Of a DNA stretch of 64,000 nt, positions 13,401-25,379 are shown piece by piece. The stretch's first letter is position 1, and each line of letters begins with the position of its first letter. This DNA is from Plantago major. Lineage: Eukaryota; Streptophyta; Magnoliopsida; Lamiales; Plantaginaceae. A program made the position numbers and the translations under genes. The stretch is taken from contig JAIFAC010000025.1 in assembly GCA_026545765.1 (NCBI GenBank), forward strand, positions 62,001 through 126,000, written 5' to 3'. Below the pieces are notes generated by a model. The model ran no database searches. It saw nothing but the letters and a program-made list of their open reading frames with translations, and was not told the origin of the DNA.

Positions 13401-16400
13401 GATATGGATTGTATGTTTACATCTTACTTTTTTTGAAACGGCAAATTTTTTTTATTGATAGTACGCAAATTATTACAAGAGCACAAGGAATGCTCGATTA
13501 AGTGCATTTACAACTCTTCCTCTAAACCAACTACTGCCTCAAACCAATTTTACAAGCTTCATTATAGACAACCAGGCTTTACTGTCTTCTCTCTTTACCA
13601 AACTAGCCTTGAGTCAAAGATCTTCAAATTTTCCTCTTCTCGTAAGCAACAGAATCATTCTTCACCAAAACCACCCACAATTGTCATACTATTCCACTTC
13701 TTTTCCAATTGTTTTACAAAAGAGACCATCCCGTCAATTCATAGTTGATACACCAGGTCCGTCCTAGCCAATACCCCTCCACCCTATGCCCATAAAGAAC
13801 AAGTGGCAAGAAATTTAAGGTATGGTCCTAGACCTCAAAACCGTCAATTCCTTGTTTTTACTCAAGTCCATCTTAGCCATACCCCTACACCCTATGCTCA
13901 CGAGGGAACAAGTGGCAAGAAATTTAAGGTACGGTCCTAGACCTCATGCACCGTCAATTCCAAAGATCACAAGAATAATACAACCCAAGTAAAGAACTCT
14001 CGTTGTAATCTTGGCCACCACCATCGTCTAGTATGTCTAGACCGAAGTCTAGCCGAGAGTGAGGGGTCGAGGCCGAAGCCAAAAACCAAGACCACAGAGG
14101 AGGGAATACCCTAACCGCATAAATACGGTCCGGAGTGATGTTCCTCTATGTTTACATCTTACTGTACTTGCCGAAAAGAAATCTATTTTTTCTTTGGTGT
14201 ATATCTGCACCTGCAAAATTCCCCCCCTTCCAATCTTATCAGTGCTCGTGATAACTGGTTTAAATTTGAATGATTATATTCTAACATGTGCTAAATGCTA
14301 CTCCCTCTCTCCCAGCACGCATGCCACTTCCACCATGGCATAAAGTTACTCCTCTGTCCCTGACCAGACGCCACATGTTTCATTCGCTTCCATTTTGCAA
14401 AATTGTATACGCATGTGCTCTAACAAATTTGAGCCCTCATACTACAATTCCAAAACCAAATTTGACGTTTGGTCAGGGACGGAGGGAATAATCGAAGTTT
14501 TGAGTTGGTGTTATAGTATAGTATTAAATGAATAAATGATTGATCAATTATGAGAGAATGAATAAATAATTGATCAAGTGTGACCTTTTGTCATTGTGTC
14601 CTTTTCTGCTGATGTAATCCTTCATCTTCTATTTGTTCCATTTTTTCTTTTTTATTTGGATATCTCCTATTTTAAACATTCATGTGTCAGGAAAAGTAAT
14701 CCACCAAAGGCTATTCATTGTTTCCTTGCATTCATGATGATATTGCTCTCTCTCTTTTTACAGAGTGGAAGATTTGGGAAACTAAATAAGAAGGTCAGCT
14801 TCCCGGAGACACTGGACCTTAATGCATACATGAGTGATTCAGGAGATGGAAATGATGTTTACAAGTTGTATGCTGTTATTGTCCATGTGGACATGCTGAA
14901 TGCATCATATTTTGGCCACTACATCTGCTTTGTGAAGGACTTATGGAAGCTGGTACAGGATTGATGATTGTAAGGTAAAGTGTCTACACTCATCTTTGGT
15001 CAATCATATGCCTGTTGGTCATTGATTTATTTGATATATGTATGCATGACTCATCTTATTAGTTTCCTCTTGCATTTAGTCTTAATTTGAATTGCAAGAA
15101 TCGACCTTGATGAACCCAATATATACCACTTAAATCAAAATTCAAAAGCAATAGTTGCCAATCTAGGAAAAATTACGAGCCAGGGTGCAATTCAGCAATT
15201 GGTAAAGATAAATAAATGTTAATTGGTAATAAGCACACTGTATATAAAACTTTAGATTCTTTTTGCAAATGATTTTAAAGGGCCCATCTACTCTAATGCT
15301 TTATAGTATTTTTCTAATTTCATTTGAAGGGCATATGATTTTTTTAATACAAGTGGTTATTTTACCAAACACCAATAAACATTAGGCTTCTACTACTTTA
15401 AGTTTCTTTTAAGTTTTATTTGATGTTATAAAAAACCCAATGTTTATGCTTAAACACAGTTATTCTTGGTGTTAAGAAAAGTAGACCTTAAACATTTGCA
15501 AACACAACCTTTATAATACAGTGGCTTATTTTATTTATTTATTATGAAAATGTCAAAATTATGTGACATACACTACTTTTAAACTTCATCACACTGAACC
15601 CTTCTTTTTATTTTTTATTTTTTCCTAAAAACAGTTTCCACCATATTCTATAGTCGTCATCAAATTTATCATTTTTACCACCCTTTAGAAGAACATAGTA
15701 GTAATGTAGTATAGCACTGACCAAGGTTTGGAGAATTATTTACTTTTTACATGACAAGATGAGGAAAAATATTAGCCTGTGAAGTAGCATATCTAACTTG
15801 AGGATTTTGCTCTAATTCAAGGATTGGAGTGCGGGGAAGCTTACTTTTTTATAGGTGACCTAGAGACAAATAGCTAGTTTCATAGCAAAATGCTACTATG
15901 CGAGACATGGCCATGCATGTTAAGAATATTCTACTCCCTCTGTCCAAGAAGCAGCTTTCCATTTGTGTTTTGGTCAACAAAATAAGGTTTGGGTATAATT
16001 TAAATGAAGATGGAATTAAGAATTGATAGTGGGTATTATCTAAATGGAGAAAGAATAAAGAATGAATAAAAAGAGGATAGTTGGGTTGGTAAAGATGTAA
16101 ATATGTGTGTTATGAGGGTATTAGTTAAGTGAGATATAGGGTCCACATGCAAAAATTGGAAATGGGAAGTTTTATTTGGACTGCATGAAAGGAAAGTGGA
16201 AGCATTTGGCTGGACGGGCTTTAGTACATCAAAGCTATGTTTGTCAAATGCTTTTGTTTGGGTTTCTTAAATTTTATTGTTTGTTTGTTGGAAGTTATTT
16301 TCTTTAGAATCTGAACTATACCCAGTAAATGGTACTTTTACCAGTTGAGATTATTTACATGGGGAGGCGTGATATATTGATATAACCATCTCTATATTTG

Positions 16401-19400
16401 CATTACGTCCAGACACATGTTATCTTAACTGATTTACTCTTTTCTCAGGTTGAGAGTGTTGAATTGGATGAGGTGCTTTCTCAGGGAGCTTACATGCTCA
16501 TGTATAACCGGTAATTTCTTCCACGAGTACAAAGTTTGCATTAAGGTTCCAAGGTTGATCTTGTTCAAACATTAATATCCGGTTTTTTTTGGGGGATGGT
16601 TCCAATAATCCAAACGAGCAAAGCAAATGCTTGGTGGTGTCAATAATGATTGAACAATGATGGTCTTGGCTTTGTATATCTTTTATGTAAAGGAGATACA
16701 ATTAATTGAAGATCACCTAAATATGATTGATTCATAGGTTCTCTCCATAATCTCAACTAAACAGGAAATTATCCTAAATTAGTAATAGTAATAATAAGTT
16801 AGGAATATGCCAAAGATTGCTCCTGATTAATTTTATCTCATCAATCGCACTCTAACATTGCTGCATGAAATAATGAACAGCTCTGAAGAATTCACCAATC
16901 AAATGACAGCTCCAAAATTTTCTTAAAACCATAATTCTTGTACATGTGAACTTTAATGTCTTGACTTTTGAATCTGCACGAAGAAGGTTCCAGGCTTCCA
17001 ATCGGTCCGTAGTGTATGAAACCTGAGAAGTACCTTATTTCTACGAATTGTTCAGCAATTTACACCAAGCAGAAACCCAAGATTACATGAATTCAAACAT
17101 TGCTGATTAGTGTCACCGGTTAGAGATCTGAGCATAAAAAGAGTCGTGCTGCGACCGAAACAGAGCTGTGTGAAAGTCCAGCTCTGGAACAGGGTTGCTA
17201 AGAGACAGTTATCACTTGGCTGATCAGAGTGGATTGGCTGCTGAATTATTTGGTGGTAGAATTTCTTGGATGATGGAAATCACCCGGAGTTGGGGTTTCA
17301 GCTTTGCTGTGAAATATAGTAGTGTTAGGCCTGTAAATTTCATAGTCTTAGATTGACCCACATCTAACATATGTGGACTTGGATCAAGTCCAAACCAAAT
17401 CTATTACTTAAAGACCTAAGTAGTGTATGAAGAAGGTGCAAGTTAAATGATCAATTGATAATCAAAGGGCTAATACATATCAGATGACCAACTTCAACCA
17501 AACCCAAACCAATAACAGTTGCAAAAAGAAAAAAAAGTATAGGAAGAGGGAACCCAAAAAAAAAAAAAAAAAAAATTAAACAAGTTTGAATTTTTGCTGT
17601 CAGAAAGAGGTAGTTATTGCAGTTTACCTTTGAAATTGTGAAATTAGTTTTATAACTTTACCTTTTGTTTCAGGGCATGTTAATATGAAGTATGCACTGA
17701 TGGTGCTCATTTATTCTTCGTGATCATGTTAATTAACAATTACTTAACAGTAGTAATTGATTCATGATGATAATGCTGTGTGGTGCTTTGACAGGATTTC
17801 TGTTCGCCCATCTTGCTTACTTCCTGATGAATCATTGAGGAAAGATGACAGTGAAAGTTGAGAATGGAAGAAATAAATTCTTCCGGGGACCATCCAGCTG
17901 AATGCTCCTCTGCATCAGGCCACCTTGAAAGTTCTGTGGATTTTATGTAGCCATCATCTGCTTCAGAATTACGAATCAACAGTGAAGAAGAGTTATCATC
18001 CATCCTTGATGCATAAGATGAAAAATGCAGTACTTCTGAATCGAATCCGCCATCAAGGAAGTTGAAATTCACGTAAAGTGGAGCTGTCCACTGCACCAAA
18101 AATTGTTTCTCCTGTTAATACGTATTTGATTGATGAAAGTACTGAGCAAAAAGATATAAAAGATATTGAGTTATCCTTTTATGCTGTTGAGGATGTAAAT
18201 CGAGCAGTGAACGAAGTACTAGTGGAGGGTTGTATACAAAACTGGATGAATCTCGTACACTAATAACGAGACCTTTGAGAAGGTCATAGGCACATGTGAT
18301 GGTTTGAGCTCGGTTATTACTGATTCTACAAAGTCCAAGATCAGAAACAGGTCACAATCCTCTGTTGATATGCAGGATACAGTTGATAAATCGGACCCTG
18401 GAAGTGCTGCAAATGTAGCACCTGCAGATTTCACTGAAATGGCACAGAATAGCAACTTGAAAGATCAGACGAATGGAATCGAAAGAGCTGTTTTCATGAT
18501 ATTGAACTTCAAGAAGGTGAAGAGTTGTCAACTGCACCAGAAGAAATTTCAGAAAGTTATGCCAATAGACCTGTCCACACTAAAACCTCCTTAATTTGTA
18601 AAACAGCAATGCAGCCAATTTTCGAAAATATCGGAAACGACTCTCTTTCTGCTTCTAAGGTTGCAAGCCAGGGGAATGAAAGTGACCCTGATGAACCTCC
18701 TGGAAGAATACATGAAGAATCTCATGCTGATGAGAATTGTACCATTGAGGAAGATGGACATGTGTGTAATAATGTCTCATCCTCGGTTTTTGCTGATGTT
18801 CATATTGGAGATGAAATGAATACTGTCAATTTCTCGTGTGGGACTAAAGACTCGAAGCCTACAGCTAAGAGACCAGATCCGGAAAGTTCAGCAGCAAAGT
18901 TAAAGCCAATTTTCTCTCGAGGTTTTCTTGTAAAAAAACGTCATGCTGATGGAAATCGTGCCATTAAGGAAGATGAAAATATGTGTAATAATGTCTCATC
19001 CCCAGTAATTACTGCTGGTCAGATTCGAGATGAAGCAAACACTCTGAATTCCTCTTATGTGAGTAGAAGCATGAAGTCTACAGCCAAGAGACTAGACCTG
19101 GAAAGTTTAGCAGAAAAGTTGAACCCAAGTTTACCTGTGAAAATCCACGAAAGAAATTTGTCGAGTCAAGAGATGAAGTACCTGCAAATTTCAGGGACCT
19201 GGCTCCAGATTGCCACTTGAAAATAGATGAAGTAGAAACACCATGTTTACTTGGTGAAAATGGTGGTTCCCTGAAAGATGCAGAGAAGCCTTATAGCATG
19301 CATGCCAATGGAAAAGCTTTGGTGGATTCGTATATTTGTCCGAGTGTTGAAAATGGAGATTTTTGTGTTCACAATCTGGACATAAGAGATAATGGACAGA

Positions 19401-19450
19401 CCCAGTCTTTGACAACAAATGTAATTTCCAATTGCAGTCTGGAACTCTAA
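7463..19450 (+). CDS. Ubiquitin carboxyl-terminal hydrolase, UBP15-19 type, MYND finger (11 exons, frameshifted)
   Basis: Deubiquitinating cysteine protease, predicted membrane-anchored. Exons read from splice sites and frame: 7463-7705, 8345-8509, 8604-8691, 8777-8859, 8979-9135, 9258-9379, 10907-11064, 13032-13116, 14764-14974, 16449-16510, 17795-19450. Exon 1 gives a start, a hydrophobic segment ([19 protein letters not shown]) and the MYND start ([16 protein letters not shown]). Exon 2 completes the finger ([11 protein letters not shown]). Exons 3-4 carry the Cys box ([15 protein letters not shown]). Exon 6 reads [18 protein letters not shown]. Exon 7 carries [12 protein letters not shown], exon 8 [13 protein letters not shown]. 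Exon 9 has the His box GHYICFVKD and WYRIDDCK; exon 10 ends the catalytic core. About 1,010 codons in all, a normal size for the class. Exons 1-6 and 9 each need one or a few single-base additions to stay in frame; exons 7, 8 and 10 are intact. Uneven damage and conserved splice sites suggest a live gene with assembly errors, though a young pseudogene is possible. Confidence 0.88.
9380..10906. other. UBP intron 6
   Basis: AT-rich intron between exons 6 and 7. It contains a run of about 28 A (10237-10264) preceded by C residues, which may be the tail of a short retroposon, although no head or target duplication was found. Nothing else is recognisable. Confidence 0.5.
11065..13031. other. UBP intron 7
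   Basis: A long AT-rich intron without coding potential. Small ORFs (such as 12137-12373 and 11465-11692) match nothing I recognise. A GC-rich patch (CCCCCCAAACCCCCGCGCGGGG) sits near 11180-11202. Confidence 0.5.
13429..14146 (-). mobile_element. 3' end of a LINE (non-LTR retroelement) in UBP intron 8
   Basis: The insertion is flanked by a perfect 17-bp target duplication, TATGTTTACATCTTACT, at 13412-13428 and 14147-14163. On the minus strand the element ends in an A-rich tail (the T-run at 13428-13456), as expected for target-primed reverse transcription. Its 718 bp have no intact ORF, so this is a 5'-truncated LINE 3' UTR or a long SINE. An internal direct repeat of about 115 bp occurs around 13755-13850 and 13865-13965; both copies share a word close to AAGTGGCAAGAAATTTAAGG. 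The insertion lies wholly within the intron. Confidence 0.85.
14349..14488. mobile_element. Stowaway-type MITE (about 140 bp) in UBP intron 8
   Basis: The left end reads CTCCTCTGTCCCTGACCAGACG and the right end CGTTTGGTCAGGGACGGAGGG, imperfect inverted repeats of the Stowaway (Tc1/mariner) kind. Both ends are flanked by TA (14347-14348 and 14489-14490), the expected target duplication. A second Stowaway-like left end (TACTCCCTCTCTCCCAGCAC) lies at about 14300, suggesting a nested or older insertion. Confidence 0.75.
14975..16448. other. UBP intron 9
   Basis: A long AT-rich intron between the His-box exon and exon 10. Apart from the Stowaway MITE at 15934-16224 nothing is recognised. Confidence 0.5.
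15934..16224. mobile_element. Stowaway-type MITE (about 290 bp) in UBP intron 9
   Basis: The left terminus is CTCCCTCTGTCCAAGAAGC and the right terminus reads ..TGGACGGGCTTTAG. They are imperfect inverted repeats with TA on both sides (15932-15933, 16225-16226). The interior is non-coding. The CTCCCTC-GTCC end is the familiar Stowaway hallmark. Confidence 0.65.
16511..17794. other. UBP intron 10
   Basis: AT-rich intron before the tail exon, with an A-run at about 17556-17575. It has no coding signal and no clear transposon ends. Confidence 0.5.
17795..19450 (+). CDS. UBP C-terminal tail (last exon, several frames)
   Basis: This is the low-complexity, acidic and Ser-rich tail that follows the catalytic domain in UBP15-16-like proteins. 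It opens in frame with exon 10 ([14 protein letters not shown]). It then continues through ORFs at 18078-18263, 18304-18594, 18525-19220 and 19217-19450 in alternating frames. Two related blocks occur: around 18715-18930 and 18940-19150, each with HADxN, a xNNVSS word and a TAKRxDxES word. This shows an internal duplication of about 80 residues. The motif [14 protein letters not shown] near 18900 resembles the lightly conserved C-terminal word of plant UBP15-19 tails. The stop at 19448-19450 is the best candidate end. Confidence 0.6.
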
Positions 19451-21221
19451 ATGTTGTGTATGCTTTGCTTGGGAGGACAAGCTATTACTGATATGTGCAG
19501 TGCTAACCCTTGATGGAGGCGAAGGTGGTGGTTTTTGCTGGGAATGTTTTGTTGCAAGGAAAATTTTGAGATGAAGCAGAAGACCTCAAAGATGACTAAA
19601 TTATGGGATTGACGGAGCATTCACGCCGCATGCCATCTATTATTCTTTCTGACGATACTAATTGCCTGCCATCGACAGAATCAATTTTTTTGTTAATACC
19701 ATTTGATGATCCATCCCTTCGCCATAACTGGATGTTGGGGGCTTGCATCTGGGGTTTCAATTATTTGCAGAAATCTAGGATGATATTGTTTTTCATGAAC
19801 CTTTAGTTGCACTGGATATGGATAAGTTGATCAGCAGTTAGAAGCAAGTCTTTTGGTTGTCAACTTCTATGTTCACCATCTGCTGCTTGATATATATTTC
19901 TGCAATAACAATGGCACCTTTCTCATTCTAGGTTGTGATGTTTGTTATGTTAGTTCTCTGCTGCTTAAGATGCATTATATTATTTTGAAAAAATATATTA
20001 CTAGTATTAGAGTCCAATAAATTACTCTCAATCCTGTGATTGGACCAGTTTTATTAAGTATTGTGAAAGACTGTTTTTATACGCATAAAAAAAGCGTTTT
20101 GCCCTCTCGTTGTATGTTTGTGCAATTTGCTCTTGATCTTTGGTAGGTTATGAGTTGCGATGAACTTTTAAATGTGTTGCATTTACCCTTTATTAATGTT
20201 TTTTGATTGGGAGTGTGATACATGCTCCGACTATGATCTCACAACTTAGTAACTCGAACCCATTTAAAATTTAGGGGCAGATTGCACAAACAAACAAATT
20301 TTAGAGGCCAAAATACTTTTAGCATTACATTCAACTTGTACCTCCATCCCAGAATCGCATACATTGATTTTAACAGCGCGTTTTATGTAAAAAGTTAAAG
20401 AATGATATAATATGGAAAAGTGGGAAAAAGATTACTTTAGTAGCAAACGCGTAATTTGACAGAAAGTTGAGATAGCTTTATTATTTGTTGGATGGTAGAT
20501 TTCATTTTATAACGTATGAAAATACGTAGCAATTTAAAAACGACAATGTATGAAGTTTTCCGGAGCAGAAAGATAAATTTAATTTCCCTCTGGTATCATA
20601 GCGATTAGCTCCAATTAAATCTGTTTTATTGCTTACTAAGTGTAAAATTGGTTTTATGATAAGCTTTTAAGTTTAAATATGTAATTCAATCTCAATTTCT
20701 AAACGCACCAACAATTAACTAGTACAAAGACTTAAAAGAGTCATACAAAATAGGAGAGTAAGTTCTATATTTTAAAATGGACTCAATTTACATGTTAGTT
20801 TGCGGATTCCGGTTGCAGCAAAGGATGTTTTTTATTCTCGAATACGAGTTGAGTATGACACCTAATTTGTTCATTTTTCCATTTTGTTTCTCTCCCCCTT
20901 GTTTCATCATCATCATTTTCTCTCTAAAATTCTTCAAAACACTAGTTTCTTACTCAACTGAGAGATGTGATACATAACCGCCATTGTAGATCCGAGCTTG
21001 ATGGTGGCGGTTGGTGGAGAAGTTCCTCGATTCTAGGTTGATTCCATCGGCTGCAGACGGTGATTCGAATGTGTTTTGGTTCCGGTGAAGAAGAAGAAGA
21101 ACACATTGGAAGTGACTGACATAGGTACGTCGATGGTCGATCGGTTGGATGAGATGATCGGAAGAAAGATTGGTTTTGCAGCTTGTTAGCAGTATGGTTC
21201 TCGGTCAAGGTACGATTACGT
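19451..21221. other. Region downstream of UBP
   Basis: Probably the UBP 3' UTR (to about 20100), then AT-rich intergenic DNA. 20950-21220 is richer in G and C and contains a minus-strand ORF of 84 codons with no known domain. It reads equally well as a 5' UTR and first-intron start (CTCGGTCAAGGTACGATTACG at 21200) of an unidentified gene cut by the CACTA insertion that follows. Confidence 0.4.
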
Positions 21222-21224
21222 TAT

Positions 21225-22236
21225 CACTACAAGAATTTCAGGTTTTAGAGACGGAATTTAGATCCGGTATTTAAATAGCGACTAATCGCTACTTTTAATG
21301 ACGGATTAGAAATTGAGTCCGCTCTCAAATGACGGATTAATTATCGTCGCTAATTAGCATTTGATAAATTTATCCATCTCTAATTGAGTTGACCAAAAAA
21401 TTAAAAAAAAAAAGAAAGAAAATTTAGCGACGGATAAATCTATCCATCACTATCTATACGTCGCTAAAACCCTAATATACCCACCACCAGATCCAGATCT
21501 GCCTCATCATCTTCCTCCCTCTTCCACCATCATCTTACTCCCTCTTCCTCCACCACCACCCGCCTTCCACCTCAACCACCACTGCCTCCCTCTCTCCACC
21601 ACCGCCTCCCATCTCCACCACCACTCCACAACCACCACCACTCCTCCACCAGCCGCCGTCCACCACCACCACCGTCCACTCCTTCCTCCGACCCCATCCG
21701 ACGTCCAAGATGCAACAAGATCAAGATCTAGTTTTTTTTAATTTTTTCTTATTAATTTTGTAATTTCTTCTTTGTATTAATTATTAAATGTCAGATATCG
21801 TATTATTGAATAATGAATATTGAATATTGTATGAATTTTTATTATTGTATTGTCGCTTATCCGTATTGTATATTCAGTATATAATTGTGCTTATCGTATT
21901 GAATATTCATATAAAATTATCTTTATCCGTATTGAACAAAATTATCGGCTTATCCGTATCAATATTCAGATAAAATTTTTGATTTAAAAAAAAATCGATA
22001 TAAAATTGCATATTTAAAAAAAAAATACTTTTTAGCGACGGATAGTTATCCGTCACTAAATTCTAAGTGCACAGCTTAGTCAACGGAATTAACCGTCGCT
22101 AATCCGACGCGAATTAGAGACGGATTGTTTATCCGTCTCTAAAAGCTTTAGCCTTGCTTTAGAGATTTAGCGCCCTATCCGCTGCTGATTTAGCGACGAA
22201 TCGGGAGGATTTCATCGACCTGTTTTTTTTGTAGTG
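21225..22236. mobile_element. Non-autonomous CACTA (En/Spm) element, 1,012 bp
   Basis: It begins CACTACAAGAATTTCAGG and ends CTGTTTTTTTTGTAGTG, the inverted CACTA terminus. The flanks are TAT (21222-21224) and TAT (22237-22239), the 3-bp target duplication of the superfamily. The subterminal regions carry many copies, in both orientations, of a word close to TTAGCGACGGATA, as is usual for transposase-binding arrays. The centre (21480-21700) is a pyrimidine-rich CCACCACC/CTTCCTCC tract. There is no transposase, so movement would need another element. Confidence 0.93.
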
Positions 22237-22239
22237 TAT

Positions 22240-23211
22240 TTTCCTTGATTCTGGTTTCTGTCTGTGTTTGCTGATCGTAGTTATGGAGAATTTTAGGGAA
22301 GATATTGATCGATTACACCATGGAACTATGATTGAGGTTTTATGGTAGATTCGTTATGTAAATTATTACTCCACTAGTATCACTGTTGACTTTTTTTGTA
22401 GAAAATGCATAAAGCTGTATTGACGAATTTCCATATCTTGGTCCAATCCAAATACTATTTGATTATGCCTTGTTTATGGCCCATTAGAGGGCGATCAAGC
22501 CCAATCCTTGAGAACAATCGAGTGCATTTCAATAATTCGACGACTTTGCTAATTAAGGTGTAGGTCGAATACATTTCCCCAAAAGTCAATTTGACAATGA
22601 TACTCGAGGGAGGAAGACTAGCCACGAGGCGGTCTACTTATTGACCACCCATGAGCTCTAGCTCTGCCCTTGGTCTCGAGAAGTCAAGGCACCTGACCTT
22701 CCTCATAGATTCAACCAACTCCTTGGTCCAGACCTCCGTGCATGGTCTAGCTCTTCTCTATGAACCATCTCTCATACACAAACCTGGAGAGACCAAGGAG
22801 TCCTTCTCTCATCTAAAATCTTGCTCAACCCAAGGTCCATCTCTTCTAGTCGGACTTGATCAACCAAGGAGTCCATCTCCCCTCTAGAGTCATGTTGGGA
22901 CCAAGACCCGTCTCACCACCTTGGATCATGACCATTCAAAGGAACTAGAAACCAATGACTCGCCGAAGATCTTGGAGATCGGTTAGTCCAACGGACATGA
23001 ACGAGGACTCGGATGAATAAAAAGAAGAGAAGATGAACGTCGGAAGGATCATCACACATTCTGATTGAGAAAATCATAGCTATCTCTCCCAAACGCCGTC
23101 TACTCTCTAAAGCTTTTGGATCTCACCGTGGAATCACCTCCTCCCTCATCCATCTCCATTGATCATCATCAATCGCCTTCCGACGACTACCAGTTAGCAC
23201 ACTCGAACAAG
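22240..23211 (+). other. Region between CACTA 1 and 2, with left part of a Ty3 LTR-like block
   Basis: 22240-22540 looks like the continuation of the sequence interrupted by CACTA 1. From about 22600 to 23211 the composition changes. A word close to CCAAGGAGTCC recurs near 22795 and 22865, with related CCAACTCCTTGG near 22708. No long ORF is convincing (22651-22887 has no known domain). This block appears to resume at 26689 after CACTA 2 and runs to a PBS-like site near 26940. I infer an LTR split by CACTA 2. Confidence 0.4.
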
Positions 23212-24948
23212 GTTCACTACAAGAATAACCGAATTTAGGGACGAATCGACGGATCTAGGGATGGATAGGCCTATCCGTCCCTAAAACAGTTGACCAAGAA
23301 AAAAAAGAAAAAAAAAAAGAAAAAAGGGGGGTCAGGGACGGATAGCTATCTGTCCCTAAATAAGGACAGAGTTAGGGACGGAAAGCTATCCGGCCCTAGA
23401 ATCAAGATTACATCTAAAAGAAAAGCGGCATTCTTCCCATTTGCTCACTGCTTTTCTTTCTTCCTCCTCTCTTCTCAAATTCGCCACTTGCCATTTCCGG
23501 CCAAATCTCGACGATTCCGGCCAATCTTATACTCATTTTGAAGCTTGTGGGACAAGGAGCTCGGGTTGTGCATTATTTTAACTTTCATCCGCTATTTTCT
23601 TCAGAATTGAAGGTATTTTGGCTAAAACCCTTACTTTTTAAAATTTGGAAATTTTGTTAATTTCAAGTAGTTTGATCAATCAGATGTTTATATGAAGTAT
23701 GTAGTAGATAATTTAGCTTATATTACATATCAAGTTAGCTTTGAGATGTGCAATTGATATATTTATTGTGAAGTTGGATTGCTAGTATGATGTTAGTATG
23801 ATTGTAAGTATGTGGTATTTACTTAGCTATTTTCATATTACTAGGATTATGAAGATTTAATTGTGTGTTTGGAGACAATTTGGTGATTTTGATGATTTTA
23901 ATATAGTTTTGGAGTATTAACATAAAAACAATTACTTATATTTTCATCTACAATTTGTAATGTTAATAGATATATGGAAGTTTAACTACTAAAAATTGAA
24001 TTGTAATCGAAATGCATGTAATTCATTACCAATTCTTAACGATCCTAATTAAAAATGTAATTGTAATTGTAATGAAACTAAATACGTAATGGCTACGATA
24101 CATATTACACCCGCTCCGAGTAGAGTACGTTCAAGGATCGACTCAATTACCAACTCGCACAAGAAGAGGTTGTGGATGAAAGCAATGAGAAATGTCAGAC
24201 ATGCTCGATGAGTACATCGAATGCACTAATACCAATATATGGACTTAACCAGGCGAGGAGGCGAGGGTATGTGTATCGGTAGTTCTTGATTAACTCAACT
24301 TTTTAGTCTTCTTGACGTATTAACAGTGATATGTTTTACATGCATTCATCTCATCTTTCTTACTAAAACTTGTTATATATGCTTTATTACGTGTCTATCA
24401 GTATATGTTTTACTTCGCCATTCCGTCGCCTTTCTTACTAACACTTGTTGTATGCTTTTGCGTGGCAGATGAGGTCCACATACCGAATCCTCCGTTCTAG
24501 TGCTACTAGTGGTGGTCCCTGCACGGCGTTGATGTGGGTACTTTTCTGCTATGACATTGGGGCTTGAATAGTCACAGTTCTGAGACTCCCACGTCTCGAA
24601 GCGTGGGGCGCCACCCATGTTTGGTGACTTATCCTCGATGGGTGTCCCTACAACGTTCGACATCTGCTACTGGAATGGGAAGGGGTGTTGTTCGAATGGG
24701 AAGAAGTAAGTATTATGCATTTGTAGAACTTAACTTTAGATAATTAGTAAATGTTACAAGAATTTACTAGAATGTTTGTTTCATCTGTCTCATTTATAAT
24801 AAAGCTTTGCCACAGTGGCGAAAATCTTGGTAAGATTATAAGGCTCGGGAGGAGAAGCCGTGAAGGAGGCGAAGTGGTCTACGCTCGGACCGGATGAAGC
24901 ACCATTACTTTGATGAGATGCGGTAAGCTCAATGTTACAATGCTTTAT

Positions 24949-25310
24949 CCTGTGGTATGTTAGCCATGCTTGGGTGATATGTTAGTCACCATTCTTCAAC
25001 TTGTTGTCTTTGATTTCGTGGTATGTTAGCCATTGTACTTGGGTGATATGTTAGTCACCATTCTTGAACTTGTTGTGCTAATTTCGTGGTATGTTAGCCA
25101 TTGTACTTGGGTGATATGTTAGTCACCATCAGGTTAGTAAATTTTAGGACAATTTGAGTGGTATATTGTACGTGCTTGGGTGATATATTAGTCATCGTTC
25201 TTTGACTTGTTGTCTTTGATTGAGTGGTATGTTAGCAACAGACTTGGGTGATATGTTACCATTCTTGAACTTGTTGTGCTTATTTATTGGTATGTTAGCC
25301 TTTGTACTTG
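24949..25310 (+). repeat. Tandem repeat, about 65-70 bp x 5.5, inside CACTA 2
   Basis: Units start with TGGTATGTTAGCC and contain TTGGGTGATATGTTAGTCACC followed by ACTTGTTGT. Unit starts are at about 24953, 25018, 25087, 25159, 25225 and 25288. The related inverted sequence appears at 29080-29255 in CACTA 3, so the block belongs to the element family and not to the locus. Confidence 0.85.
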
Positions 25311-25379
25311 TGTTTATCTTTAAATTCCTACTTTCATTAACCTATTAGGATTTCTACTTCTTATGGAAATGTTGTAGAA

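Noticed and set aside
17740-18099. Minus-strand ORF of 119 codons
   Set aside because: It overlaps the start of the UBP last exon in antisense; the + strand continues the UBP frame from a good splice acceptor.
24949-25310. Evenly spaced repeats that might suggest a CRISPR array
   Set aside because: The host is a plant, the repeats are nearly contiguous without unique spacers, and they lie inside a CACTA element.
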